DNA of 8,415 nt. It comes from Chloroflexota bacterium (lineage in GTDB: Bacteria > Chloroflexota > Anaerolineae > Anaerolineales > UBA4823). The stretch lies in NCBI GenBank assembly GCA_030636125.1, contig DAOVXM010000084.1, positions 1-8,415 of the forward strand, in the 5' to 3' direction. Below, piece by piece: positions 1 to 7,210 of the stretch; the first letter of the stretch is position 1; the number at the start of each line of letters is the position of its first letter. Under the pieces are notes generated by a model. That model worked only from the letters and a program-made list of their open reading frames with translations. It ran no database searches and had not been told where the DNA came from. The translations under genes were made by a program, and so were the position numbers.

Positions 1-13
1 CCATCCCTTCCAT
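1..13 (-). CDS. Possible first codons of the next atp gene (probably ATP synthase subunit a), cut by the window edge
   Basis: Sixteen bases after the stop codon of the AtpZ-like gene the minus strand reads ATG GAA GGG ATG G, giving the start M-E-G-M before the sequence ends. AtpZ/AtpI genes usually sit directly before atpB (F0 subunit a), so this is the expected place for that gene. Four codons cannot identify a protein, and no convincing Shine-Dalgarno sequence precedes the first ATG. The purine run GGAAGGG is too close to the second ATG to serve it well. The assignment rests on context only. Confidence 0.25.
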
Positions 14-29
14 TTCGGTATTTGATGAA

Positions 30-338
30 TTATTCTCCACCTTGGGCTTCCTCCTGAAGATTTTCAGACTCTTGTTCTGTTTTAGCTTGTAAGCGAGAGG
101 TGGCAGTTTTCACGACCCAAAACATTACCACCAATGTAATAGGCACACTCAGCACCATGAGACCTACGGTAATCATCGGTTTTGTTTGAAACCTGCTATC
201 CAGCCACAATCCACCAAAAAGGGCTCCTACCACAATCAATAGGGTCAAGCAGCCCACCTGCCCCGCGACCACAGCCAACGTGAGATTAAATGCGTATTGG
301 GCGCGGTTTTTCTCAGGTTGATTGCTGCTCGGGCTCAT
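30..338 (-). CDS. atpZ: AtpZ/AtpI-family two-helix membrane protein of the F-type ATP synthase operon
   Basis: This small protein has 102 residues from ATG 338. It has a charged N-terminus, one membrane helix near residues 19-45 ending in G-G-L-W-L-D, a short loop with K-P, a second helix near residues 56-78, and a Glu/Gln-rich cytoplasmic tail. The G-x-x-x-G-x-W-L-D motif followed by a Lys-Pro turn is the signature of the AtpZ/AtpI ('gene 1') family. Members of that family are encoded at the head of atp operons and are linked to ATP synthase assembly or to Mg2+/Ca2+ handling. A TTG at 347 is in frame and would add three residues. I prefer ATG 338 because the TTG lies inside the predicted promoter, upstream of the likely transcription start. 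It follows nuoN by 45 bases in the same orientation. There is no clear Shine-Dalgarno sequence, which fits a leaderless message. Family assignment is good; exact function is not established from sequence. Confidence 0.85.
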   Translation of the reverse strand: MSPSSNQPEKNRAQYAFNLTLAVVAGQVGCLTLLIVVGALFGGLWLDSRFQTKPMITVGLMVLSVPITLVVMFWVVKTATSRLQAKTEQESENLQEEAQGGE

Positions 339-347
339 GGTTAGCAA

Positions 348-377
348 ATTGTATCACAAGCGACAAAAATTAGTCAA
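348..377 (-). promoter_or_regulatory. Predicted sigma70-type promoter with extended -10 for the atp genes
   Basis: On the minus strand a -35 element TTGACT (372-377, five of six consensus bases) is followed by an 18-base spacer and a -10 element TACAAT (348-353, five of six). The -10 is preceded by TGA, giving the TGn extension. The expected transcription start is near 341, only about three bases before the ATG at 338, so the message would be almost leaderless. The promoter begins seven bases beyond the nuoN stop codon. It is a sequence prediction only. Confidence 0.6.
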
Positions 378-383
378 TTCTTG

Positions 384-1838
384 TCAGAATATCGCTGCCG
401 AGGCAGTGTCTGTTATACCAAACCACGGAGCCATTATCGTACCTACAAGGATAATCCCGATGACAAGCACCACTAACGCAAAGGTATAAGATCTAGATAC
501 TGGCAATGGCTTATCCTCATCCTCTGATCGATATAGATAAACCACCTTTAGAACCGATAAGTAGTAGTACAAGCCTATGATTGCATTTAGCACGCCTATT
601 ACTGCTAACCAAATCAAATTTGCATCTATAGCGGCTGCAAATACCGCAAATTTAGCCACAAATCCACCAAAAGGAGGCATTCCTGCTAACGATAAGAATA
701 CAACCAGGATGGCTAGCGCCATCCAAGGAGAACGCCGACTCAAACCAGCGTATGCGGAGATCTCGTCCGATCCAGCAATCCGACCAAATGTTATCACGAT
801 ACCGAAGGCAGCCAGGTTAGTGATGATATAAACAAATAGGTAAAATACCATGCTTGAAACGCCCTGTTGGGACACAACTGCTATACCGATCAGTGCGTAT
901 CCGGCGTGGGCAATTGAGGAATAAGCCAGCATCCGTTTGATATTTTTTTGTGCTAGGGCAATGGCATTGCCCAGAGTCATGGTCGCCACCGAAATGGCTG
1001 CTATCACAGCCCCCCAATAAGGCGCGATTTCTGGGAATGCTGCGAAAAGTACACGCACTAGCACCGCAAATCCAGCTGCCTTGGAAGCTGTTGACAAGAA
1101 ACCGGTCACGTGGGATGGAGCTCCTTCATAAACATCTGGCGCCCAAAAATGCAGTGGTACGGCCGATATTTTGAAGCCAAAGCCCACTAATACCAATAAT
1201 AAGGTTCCCAATAAAACCCAGACCGATATTTGACCCATCTGCGCTTCCTGCCCGAGGGCGTAGATATTCGTTGTGCCTGTAAAACCATAAAGGAGGCTAA
1301 AACCATATAACATAATCGCCGAAGTCATCGCTCCGAATATGAGATACTTGAAACCTGCCTCTGTAGATTTGTCATCTTGCTTAAGGAAACCGGCCAATAC
1401 ATAGAGTGGTATTGCAGTAGTTTCTATTGCCAGATATAGCATAATTAAATCTGCTGAGGCAGCCATTAAGGACATACCCAGCGTAGAAACCAACATCAGA
1501 AAATAAAATTCACCACGATTCCCGATCTTGGGCAATCCTACAGAGAATAAGGCTGTGATCGCTGCTGCGAATAAGAACATTATCAAAAAGAAGAAGCCCA
1601 TCCAATCCTGACGCAGCATTCCCCCCCATATCAAGCGTGGTTCCGATTCGGGACGCGCAGCAAACAGGCTCACACCGATGATAAATGCCAATCCACCCGC
1701 AGTCACCCAGCCCAAATTTCCTCGTCCGCGATCAGATAGGACTAGGTCCAGAACGAGCACTAATACTGCCAGACTCAATAATAATATTTCCGGCAATATC
1801 GCTAAAACCATCGACATATCAAAGCTTCCCGAAAACAC
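384..1838 (-). CDS. nuoN: NADH-quinone oxidoreductase subunit N (NuoN), antiporter-like proton channel
   Basis: This is a 484-residue, roughly 14-helix membrane protein of normal NuoN length. It forms the antiporter-like channel nearest the quinone end of the complex I membrane arm. The residues expected for proton transfer are all visible: Glu139 in helix 5 (A-I-E-T-T-A-I-P-L-Y), Lys223 in helix 7 (F-G-F-K-I-S-A-V-P-L-H-F-W-A-P-D), Lys253 in helix 8 (S-T-A-S-K-A-A-G-F) and Lys396 in helix 12 (G-G-F-V-A-K-F). The motif Q-K-N-I-K-R-M-L-A-Y-S-S-I-A-H (297-311) is also typical. Translation starts at GTG 1838, immediately after the TAA of the upstream nuoM with no gap. GGAGG at 1846-1850, inside the last codons of nuoM, lies seven bases before that GTG and supports it over the internal ATGs at 1817 and 1811. 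The two genes are probably translationally coupled. It is the last nuo gene of the cluster; no terminator hairpin follows. Confidence 0.97.
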   Translation of the reverse strand: MFSGSFDMSMVLAILPEILLLSLAVLVLVLDLVLSDRGRGNLGWVTAGGLAFIIGVSLFAARPESEPRLIWGGMLRQDWMGFFFLIMFLFAAAITALFSVGLPKIGNRGEFYFLMLVSTLGMSLMAASADLIMLYLAIETTAIPLYVLAGFLKQDDKSTEAGFKYLIFGAMTSAIMLYGFSLLYGFTGTTNIYALGQEAQMGQISVWVLLGTLLLVLVGFGFKISAVPLHFWAPDVYEGAPSHVTGFLSTASKAAGFAVLVRVLFAAFPEIAPYWGAVIAAISVATMTLGNAIALAQKNIKRMLAYSSIAHAGYALIGIAVVSQQGVSSMVFYLFVYIITNLAAFGIVITFGRIAGSDEISAYAGLSRRSPWMALAILVVFLSLAGMPPFGGFVAKFAVFAAAIDANLIWLAVIGVLNAIIGLYYYLSVLKVVYLYRSEDEDKPLPVSRSYTFALVVLVIGIILVGTIMAPWFGITDTASAAIF

Positions 1839-3311
1839 TTACGCACCTCCCAGTAGGCGCATGATATTGTTCACGCCTGACTCAACTAGCGGAACCATTA
1901 CTGATGGGTAGACCCCGATACTAATCAAAATTACCGAAAGCAAGACAAGAGCTACCTTATCCAACACTCTTACATCATGGGCGTGATCCTCAAATTCATC
2001 AGGTATATCACCAAAGAATACCTTTCCAATAATTCGGATAATATACGATGCCGTTATTACTATTGAGATAATAGCAATTACTGCAATCCAAGGCGTTGTC
2101 TGCCAAACACCCATAAATATCGGAAATTCCGCAATAAATCCAGAAAATCCTGGCATACCCATAGATACGAAACCACCCACAATGAAGGCGAAAGCCACTA
2201 ACGGCATAACCTTTTTAAATCCCCCCAATTTTGGAATTTCACGCGTATGAACCTGATCGTATACCATTCCAACCACAGCAAAAAAGAGAGCTGTCATCAC
2301 ACCATGGGAGAACATTTGCATACCTGCACCGACAAAACCATCTCGAGACAATGTTGCAAATCCCATTAACACCAAGCCCATATGAGAAACTGAAGAAAAC
2401 CCAATAACATATTTAAAATCGGTTTGCACCATAGCAATATAAGCGCCATATACCACATTAACTAGAGTCAAGATGATGATTATTGGCATCCAGAATTTGG
2501 CACCCTCAGGCATAAGCATAATACCTACTCTCAACGCAGCAAATGCTCCCAATTTCATCAACACCCCTGCATGGAACATTGAAACTGCCGTTGGTGCAGC
2601 AACATGACCATCCGGGCTCCAGTTGTGGAAGGGGAAAATACCGCCCAATACAGCAAATCCAATGAAAACTAATGGAAACCAAATCTGTTGGAATAACAAG
2701 GAGAAGCCAGCGTGCTCCAAAGCTAGCATGTCAAATGTCCGTATTCCAGCAGCATAGTACATTGCCAGTGCTCCGACTAATGCGGCCATCGAGCCGATAA
2801 AAAGATAAAGGGTCAGCTTCATGGCTGCGTATTCGCGAGTCACTTTCCAACCCCAGATGGCGATCAGCAAATACATAGGGAACACAGCAATTTCGTAGAA
2901 GAAAAATAACATAAACAAGTCTAGTGCTACGAAAACGCCGAACACTCCCGTCGCCAGGATGAACAAGAAGGCAAAAAACTCTCGCGGCCGGTCATCTATT
3001 CCCCAGGAGATCAATACGCCGGTAAACATGACCACACCTGTCAGTAACACTAATGGTGCGTTCATTCCGTCAAGGCCGACATAATAAGATATACCCATTT
3101 GCGGTAACCAGGCATATCTCTCAATAAATTGATAACCACCAACGTGGATATCATAGGAAAAATAAGCCCAGACGGAAAGGAATAGCGCAAATGTGGCAGC
3201 AGCCAGGGCAGCCATCCGAATTTCAGTCTTGCGCTCCCCAGGGATAAATAAAATGAGCAACCCTGCCACGATCGGAGTAAAGACGATAACACTCAAAATT
3301 GGAAATTGCAT
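1839..3311 (-). CDS. nuoM: Second NuoM-type subunit of complex I, lacking the helix-7 lysine
   Basis: A 490-residue multi-helix protein of the NuoM family, it is clearly homologous to the neighbouring 4961-3390 gene product but far diverged from it. Family features present are Glu140 in helix 5 (F-F-Y-E-I-A-V-F-P-M-Y), Lys253 in helix 8 (H-A-G-V-L-M-K-L-G-A), the F-S-S-V-S-H-M-G motif (305-312) and Glu395 in helix 12 (G-F-I-A-E-F). The helix-7 lysine is absent: where the other NuoM has F-A-V-K-V-P-I-W-P-F-H, this protein has F-A-V-L-G-G-I-F-P-F-H, with Leu222 encoded by TTG at 2648-2646. The F-K-R motif is also changed to F-K-Y. The gene is intact, so this is divergence and not decay. The start at ATG 3311 is supported by GAGGTGA at 3315-3321. 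It may act as an extra antiporter-like module or as a spacer in a lengthened membrane arm. Which of the two NuoM proteins matches the single NuoM of other bacteria is better judged from the lysine: the other one. Confidence 0.95.
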   Translation of the reverse strand: MQFPILSVIVFTPIVAGLLILFIPGERKTEIRMAALAAATFALFLSVWAYFSYDIHVGGYQFIERYAWLPQMGISYYVGLDGMNAPLVLLTGVVMFTGVLISWGIDDRPREFFAFLFILATGVFGVFVALDLFMLFFFYEIAVFPMYLLIAIWGWKVTREYAAMKLTLYLFIGSMAALVGALAMYYAAGIRTFDMLALEHAGFSLLFQQIWFPLVFIGFAVLGGIFPFHNWSPDGHVAAPTAVSMFHAGVLMKLGAFAALRVGIMLMPEGAKFWMPIIIILTLVNVVYGAYIAMVQTDFKYVIGFSSVSHMGLVLMGFATLSRDGFVGAGMQMFSHGVMTALFFAVVGMVYDQVHTREIPKLGGFKKVMPLVAFAFIVGGFVSMGMPGFSGFIAEFPIFMGVWQTTPWIAVIAIISIVITASYIIRIIGKVFFGDIPDEFEDHAHDVRVLDKVALVLLSVILISIGVYPSVMVPLVESGVNNIMRLLGGA

Positions 3312-3323
3312 TCGTCACCTCGA

Positions 3324-3362
3324 AGTTGGTGATTTATATAAATCTAAACCGTATCTCCAACT
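3324..3362 (-). promoter_or_regulatory. Inverted repeat with 14-base palindrome and possible internal promoter in the nuoM-nuoM gap
   Basis: The 78-base gap 3312-3389 holds AGTTGG (3324-3329) matched by CCAACT (3357-3362), extended past one mismatch by GAT/ATC. Inside it lies the perfect palindrome GATTTATATAAATC at 3331-3344. The same bases could give a minus-strand promoter: TTGGAG (3355-3360, weak -35), a 16-base spacer and TATAAA (3333-3338, five of six -10 bases), with a start near 3326 just ahead of the nuoM Shine-Dalgarno sequence. No U-run follows the hairpin, so it is not an intrinsic terminator. An operator, an RNA processing site or an internal promoter are all possible. Confidence 0.35.
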
Positions 3363-3389
3363 ACCTGATGAAAAAGTTTTCGAAGAATA

Positions 3390-4961
3390 TTAAAACTGCC
3401 ACATCACAGCTTGATTGATAACGTTTAATATCCAAGCTGGCCAGACACCAATCAATAACATCAAAACCATCAATGGGGCGATAACGAATATCTCACGCGC
3501 CTTAATCTCGCTCATGATACCGACCCACTTTTCGTTTATAGGTCCATGCAAAACATTTGTGATTCCTTTGAGGATATAAGCGCCCGTGAAGAGCAGCCCG
3601 ATCATCGCCAGAGCCGTATAGAATGTAAAGACTGGCCAGGCACCTCTAACTACCAGGAACTCGGATATGAAACCATTCAATCCTGGTAAACCTAGCGAAG
3701 CCATCGACGTAAATATCAAGATTCCGCCATATACAGGTACAAGTGGCCAAAGTCCACCATACTCATCCAGGTTACGTGTATGCGTACGTTCGTAGACCAC
3801 CCCCACCAGGAAGAACATTCCCGCAGCTGACAAGCCATGATTGAACATTTGTAATACGGCACCCTCTAAAGCTATCGTAGCATCCGGAGTACCGGTCGCA
3901 AAGGCTGCCGCAGCGATGCCCAAGACCACAAACCCCATATGATTGACCGACGAATAGGCAACCAGACGTTTAAAATCATTCTGCCCATAAGACGCGAAAG
4001 CTCCGTGAATGATAGAGATTACTGCTAGTAAAGCCAAAGCTCCAGCATAATATTTCGATTCTTGTGGATAGAGTGGAAGAACTAAACGGATAAAACCGTA
4101 CGCTCCCAATTTGAGCAGTACTCCAGCCAATATCATTGAGCCAGCAGTAGGTGCCTCAGTGTGAGCATCAGGTAGCCAGGTATGAAAAGGCCAAATCGGC
4201 ACCTTTACTGCAAAGGCTATCACGAAAGCCCAAAAGGCGAGAGTTTTTAATGCACCAACAGAGATACTCAAAGTCCCTAACGACATGGTAAATTGAGAAT
4301 CATTTAAGATCGGCCAAATTTCAAATAACCTCGTCAGGTCATAGGTACCGGCTACAACTCCGATCATTTGGATGGCCAGTAATAAGCCTAGCGATCCTGC
4401 CATTGTCATAAGCATGAACTTGTATGATGCATAAGTGCGAGATTTAATTTTACGTCCACCCCAAATTTCACGTTCACCCTTCTGGCTGCCCCACTGGTTG
4501 ATCAAGAAATACATTGGAACCAGGCCGAACTCCCAGAAAACAAAGAACAGTAACAAGTCCAACATCAAGAAAACGCCTAACATCCCCATTTCCAACATGA
4601 AGAAAAGGATCAGATACGCTTTAATATTTTCCTTGATGTTGAAGGAGGCTAGAATTGTAAGAGGTGTCAACATGGCGGTTAAAAGGACCATCGTTAAGGA
4701 GATGCCATCCACACCTACATGATAGGAGGAATTTACTGCCGAATACCATATCGCCCTTTCCTGAAACTGAAAGCCAGGGCGAGCAGGTTCAAACCAATAC
4801 CACAACAGTATTGACAGTGCGAGAGGAACCAGGCTTAGGATTAATGCCGCCCATTTTAATAATTTTTCCTGCTCGCGTGGTAGAGTCCACACGATCACTG
4901 CTGCTAATACAGGTGTAAATAATATGAGCGTAAGCAAGTGATTATAGAGAAATTCCATCAT
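3390..4961 (-). CDS. nuoM: NADH-quinone oxidoreductase subunit M (NuoM), canonical copy
   Basis: This 523-residue antiporter-like proton channel of the complex I membrane arm has the full set of expected residues: Glu144 in helix 5 (F-W-E-F-G-L-V-P-M-Y), Lys253 in helix 7 (F-A-V-K-V-P-I-W-P-F-H-T-W-L-P-D-A-H), Lys284 in helix 8 (A-G-V-L-L-K-L-G-A-Y-G) and Glu434 in helix 12 (G-F-I-S-E-F). The motif N-D-F-K-R-L-V-A-Y-S-S-V-N-H-M-G (328-343) is typical. A basic loop near residues 158-178 follows helix 5 and lies in a place where other NuoM proteins also vary. The first two codons are both ATG (4961 and 4958). AGGAG upstream is three bases from the first and six from the second, so translation may really begin at the second. 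It lies 24 bases after nuoL and 78 bases before the second nuoM. This copy best matches the single NuoM of ordinary complex I. Confidence 0.97.
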   Translation of the reverse strand: MMEFLYNHLLTLILFTPVLAAVIVWTLPREQEKLLKWAALILSLVPLALSILLWYWFEPARPGFQFQERAIWYSAVNSSYHVGVDGISLTMVLLTAMLTPLTILASFNIKENIKAYLILFFMLEMGMLGVFLMLDLLLFFVFWEFGLVPMYFLINQWGSQKGEREIWGGRKIKSRTYASYKFMLMTMAGSLGLLLAIQMIGVVAGTYDLTRLFEIWPILNDSQFTMSLGTLSISVGALKTLAFWAFVIAFAVKVPIWPFHTWLPDAHTEAPTAGSMILAGVLLKLGAYGFIRLVLPLYPQESKYYAGALALLAVISIIHGAFASYGQNDFKRLVAYSSVNHMGFVVLGIAAAAFATGTPDATIALEGAVLQMFNHGLSAAGMFFLVGVVYERTHTRNLDEYGGLWPLVPVYGGILIFTSMASLGLPGLNGFISEFLVVRGAWPVFTFYTALAMIGLLFTGAYILKGITNVLHGPINEKWVGIMSEIKAREIFVIAPLMVLMLLIGVWPAWILNVINQAVMWQF

Positions 4962-4985
4962 CCGCTCCTAAATCCGAAACCCAAC

Positions 4986-7163
4986 TTATGGTTTGAAGAC
5001 TAGTAGATAGTAGACCAAAACGCTGAATGCTGCTATCGTAACAAGACCAGCGATCATATACTGTTGTACACGTCCAGTCTGGATCATTCTCAGTGCTCGA
5101 CCAACGCGTTTCGTTCCCTCACCAACAAAATCGGCAAACCCATTGATGATTGGAATATCAATATAATTTCGAAAGAAACTCCCGATGGCAACGGAAATTC
5201 GACCTAATGAATGGATAAACCCATCGATGACCCGGCGATCCATCCATAAATATGAGAAGGTCCTTGATATCCAATATGAAGGTCTTACAAACAAGAAGTC
5301 ATACAGCTCATCAAGATAATACTTGTTCTTGAGAAGAGTGTAAATTGGACCAAGAGCTTTTGACAGTGGGTCCTGGGCACCTGCCGGGAAATTTCGATAA
5401 ACAGCCCAACCCAAGAATAAGCCACTTAATGCCACAACTATCGAGGTTAATAATGGAACATAATTAAATGCAATAGCTTCCGGATGTTCTCTTAGCGTGC
5501 CGCCAACGAAACCGTGAAACCAGTTAGCTATAAGCCCACCAATACCCGGGAAACCTTCGGGGATTCCTAACCAACCAGCGACGACACCAAACACCGCTAA
5601 AATGATCAACGGAGCCGTCATCGTCCACGGACTCTCATGAGCGTGTTCCGCTTCCTCAGTTCGAGCTTTTCCTAAGAATGTAAGCGTAATTTGGCGCATC
5701 GTGTAAAACGCAGTAATTAACGCTGCCAACGCGAGTGTGATAAACACCAACCATTGCCGATCAGCAAATGCGTCAGATAATATTTCATCCTTCGACCAGA
5801 AACCTGCGGTTAATACGGGAAAGCCGGACAATGCCAGACCACCAATAAGAAACGTCCAAAATGTTATTGGCATTTTCTTTCTTAGTCCACCCATATTGAA
5901 CATATCGCTCGGGTCAATATGTTTATCTGTATGCATAATCCCATGTTCCATACCATGGATAACTGATCCAGAGCCTAGAAACAAAAGCGCTTTGAAAAAT
6001 GCATGAGTTACTAGGTGAAATGCTGCTGCTATATAGGCACCGATGCCTAACGCTGCGAACATATATCCCAATTGTGAGATGGTGGAAAACGCCAGCACTC
6101 GTTTGATGTCATTTTGGGCAAGAGCTATAGAAGCGGCGAAGATGGCTGTAAATGTTCCGACAACTGCGATTACGATCATCGTTGGGGTTGGTTCACCATG
6201 AACCATCCCCGCAGAGATTATTGGAAAAACGCGTATGGTCATATAGACACCTGCAGAGACCATAGTCGCGGCATGGATCATTGCCGAGACAGGGGTGGGA
6301 CCCTCCATAGCATCTGGTAACCATACATGTAATGGGAACTGCGCCGATTTTCCAACTGCACCAATGAAAAGTAATAACCCGATTAATCCAGCCGCAGTTA
6401 ATCCAAAAACGGGAGTGATCGTTGATGACAATCCATGCAAGACTTCCTCACTGAACACGACACTGTAACTTAATGATCCAGTTGCCGAGTAAAGGAAAGC
6501 AATACCTAAGAGCATGAATACATCGCCTACACGTGTTGTCATGAAAGCTTTGATCATTGCTGACCGTGCTGAGGGTTTGCCATACCAAAAACCGATTAAT
6601 ATGTATGAACACAAACCCATAATCTCCCACCCCATGAACAAAGTCAGCAAATTGTCACTGACAACAAGCAGGTACATACCAAAAGCAAACAAACTAATAA
6701 AGGCAAAAAAGCGAGCGTACATTGGTTCGATTGAAAGCACCTTGAAACTACGCCCATGCTCATCCTTTACGGCTGCACCATGGGGCGGTAAACCTGGTCG
6801 ATCATGATCACCTTTTGGTTGGCCATAATTATGGTAACCAACGCTATAGATGAATATCATCAATATCGTCCACCCTGCGAAAAACATAGTTACCGCGGAG
6901 AGAGGGTCAATCCATACACCGATTTGAAACCAAGTATCTCCGGTCGGGAACCAGGGAATTGACACGGTAAATGGGTGCTGGCCAAAGTGCTCACTCTGGA
7001 AAGCCTGCCACATGACAATCATTGCTCCCAACCATGAAAGGAAAGCAGCTCCGATGGCGATCCAATGGCTGAAAGCTTTGGTCCGATTTGTGAACAAAAC
7101 TATCAGAAAGAATGCCAGGAGAGGCGGTAAGGGGATAAGCCATACTATTGTTTCAATGGTCAT
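4986..7163 (-). CDS. nuoL: NADH-quinone oxidoreductase subunit L (NuoL) with lengthened lateral helix
   Basis: At 725 residues this is long for NuoL (about 610 in E. coli). It is the distal proton channel of complex I, and its C-terminal lateral helix runs along the other antiporter-like subunits. Key residues are intact: Glu180 in helix 5 (M-G-W-E-I-M-G-L-C-S-Y), Asp214 (T-R-V-G-D), Lys272 in helix 7 (A-V-G-K-S-A-Q-F-P-L-H), His297 in helix 8 (S-A-M-I-H-A-A-T-M-V), Lys391 (H-A-F-F-K-A-L-L-F) and Lys458-Asp459 in helix 12 (F-W-S-K-D-E-I-L). Two insertions explain much of the extra length: a hydrophilic loop at about 112-146 between helices 3 and 4, and about 27-30 additional residues in the lateral helix at about 640-695. 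The closing Q-T-G-R-V-Q-Q-Y and last membrane helix are typical. Start ATG 7163 has GAGGA at 7169-7173, five bases away. It follows nuoK by 47 bases. Confidence 0.97.
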   Translation of the reverse strand: MTIETIVWLIPLPPLLAFFLIVLFTNRTKAFSHWIAIGAAFLSWLGAMIVMWQAFQSEHFGQHPFTVSIPWFPTGDTWFQIGVWIDPLSAVTMFFAGWTILMIFIYSVGYHNYGQPKGDHDRPGLPPHGAAVKDEHGRSFKVLSIEPMYARFFAFISLFAFGMYLLVVSDNLLTLFMGWEIMGLCSYILIGFWYGKPSARSAMIKAFMTTRVGDVFMLLGIAFLYSATGSLSYSVVFSEEVLHGLSSTITPVFGLTAAGLIGLLLFIGAVGKSAQFPLHVWLPDAMEGPTPVSAMIHAATMVSAGVYMTIRVFPIISAGMVHGEPTPTMIVIAVVGTFTAIFAASIALAQNDIKRVLAFSTISQLGYMFAALGIGAYIAAAFHLVTHAFFKALLFLGSGSVIHGMEHGIMHTDKHIDPSDMFNMGGLRKKMPITFWTFLIGGLALSGFPVLTAGFWSKDEILSDAFADRQWLVFITLALAALITAFYTMRQITLTFLGKARTEEAEHAHESPWTMTAPLIILAVFGVVAGWLGIPEGFPGIGGLIANWFHGFVGGTLREHPEAIAFNYVPLLTSIVVALSGLFLGWAVYRNFPAGAQDPLSKALGPIYTLLKNKYYLDELYDFLFVRPSYWISRTFSYLWMDRRVIDGFIHSLGRISVAIGSFFRNYIDIPIINGFADFVGEGTKRVGRALRMIQTGRVQQYMIAGLVTIAAFSVLVYYLLVFKP

Positions 7164-7210
7164 ATATATCCTCGAATAAGGCTTAAGTGTTTATCTATAC
7201 GCACAGCTTT

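Noticed and set aside
577..1174. Plus-strand open frames opposite nuoN
   Set aside because: They are antisense shadows of a strongly conserved membrane protein, have low-complexity composition with no recognisable motif, and lack good ribosome binding sites.
1621..1627. Seven-base C run in nuoN as a frameshift or programmed slippage site
   Set aside because: The frame is open and conserved on both sides (W-G-G-M), and there is no alternative product or stimulating structure nearby.
3324..3362. Rho-independent terminator between the two nuoM genes
   Set aside because: The outer stem is only six pairs with a mismatch and a long loop, and no U-run follows on the minus strand.
3193..3393. Plus-strand open frame running across the start of the second nuoM and the gap
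   Set aside because: Most of it is antisense to a certain gene, and the remainder is explained by the palindromic non-coding gap. The product resembles no protein I know.
4430..4500. Basic loop after helix 5 of the first NuoM as an unusual insertion
   Set aside because: E. coli NuoM also has a variable charged loop at this point, so it is within normal variation.
5737..6807. Several plus-strand open frames of 68 to 97 codons opposite nuoL
   Set aside because: NuoL is intact and conserved throughout this stretch, so these are chance frames on the opposite strand.
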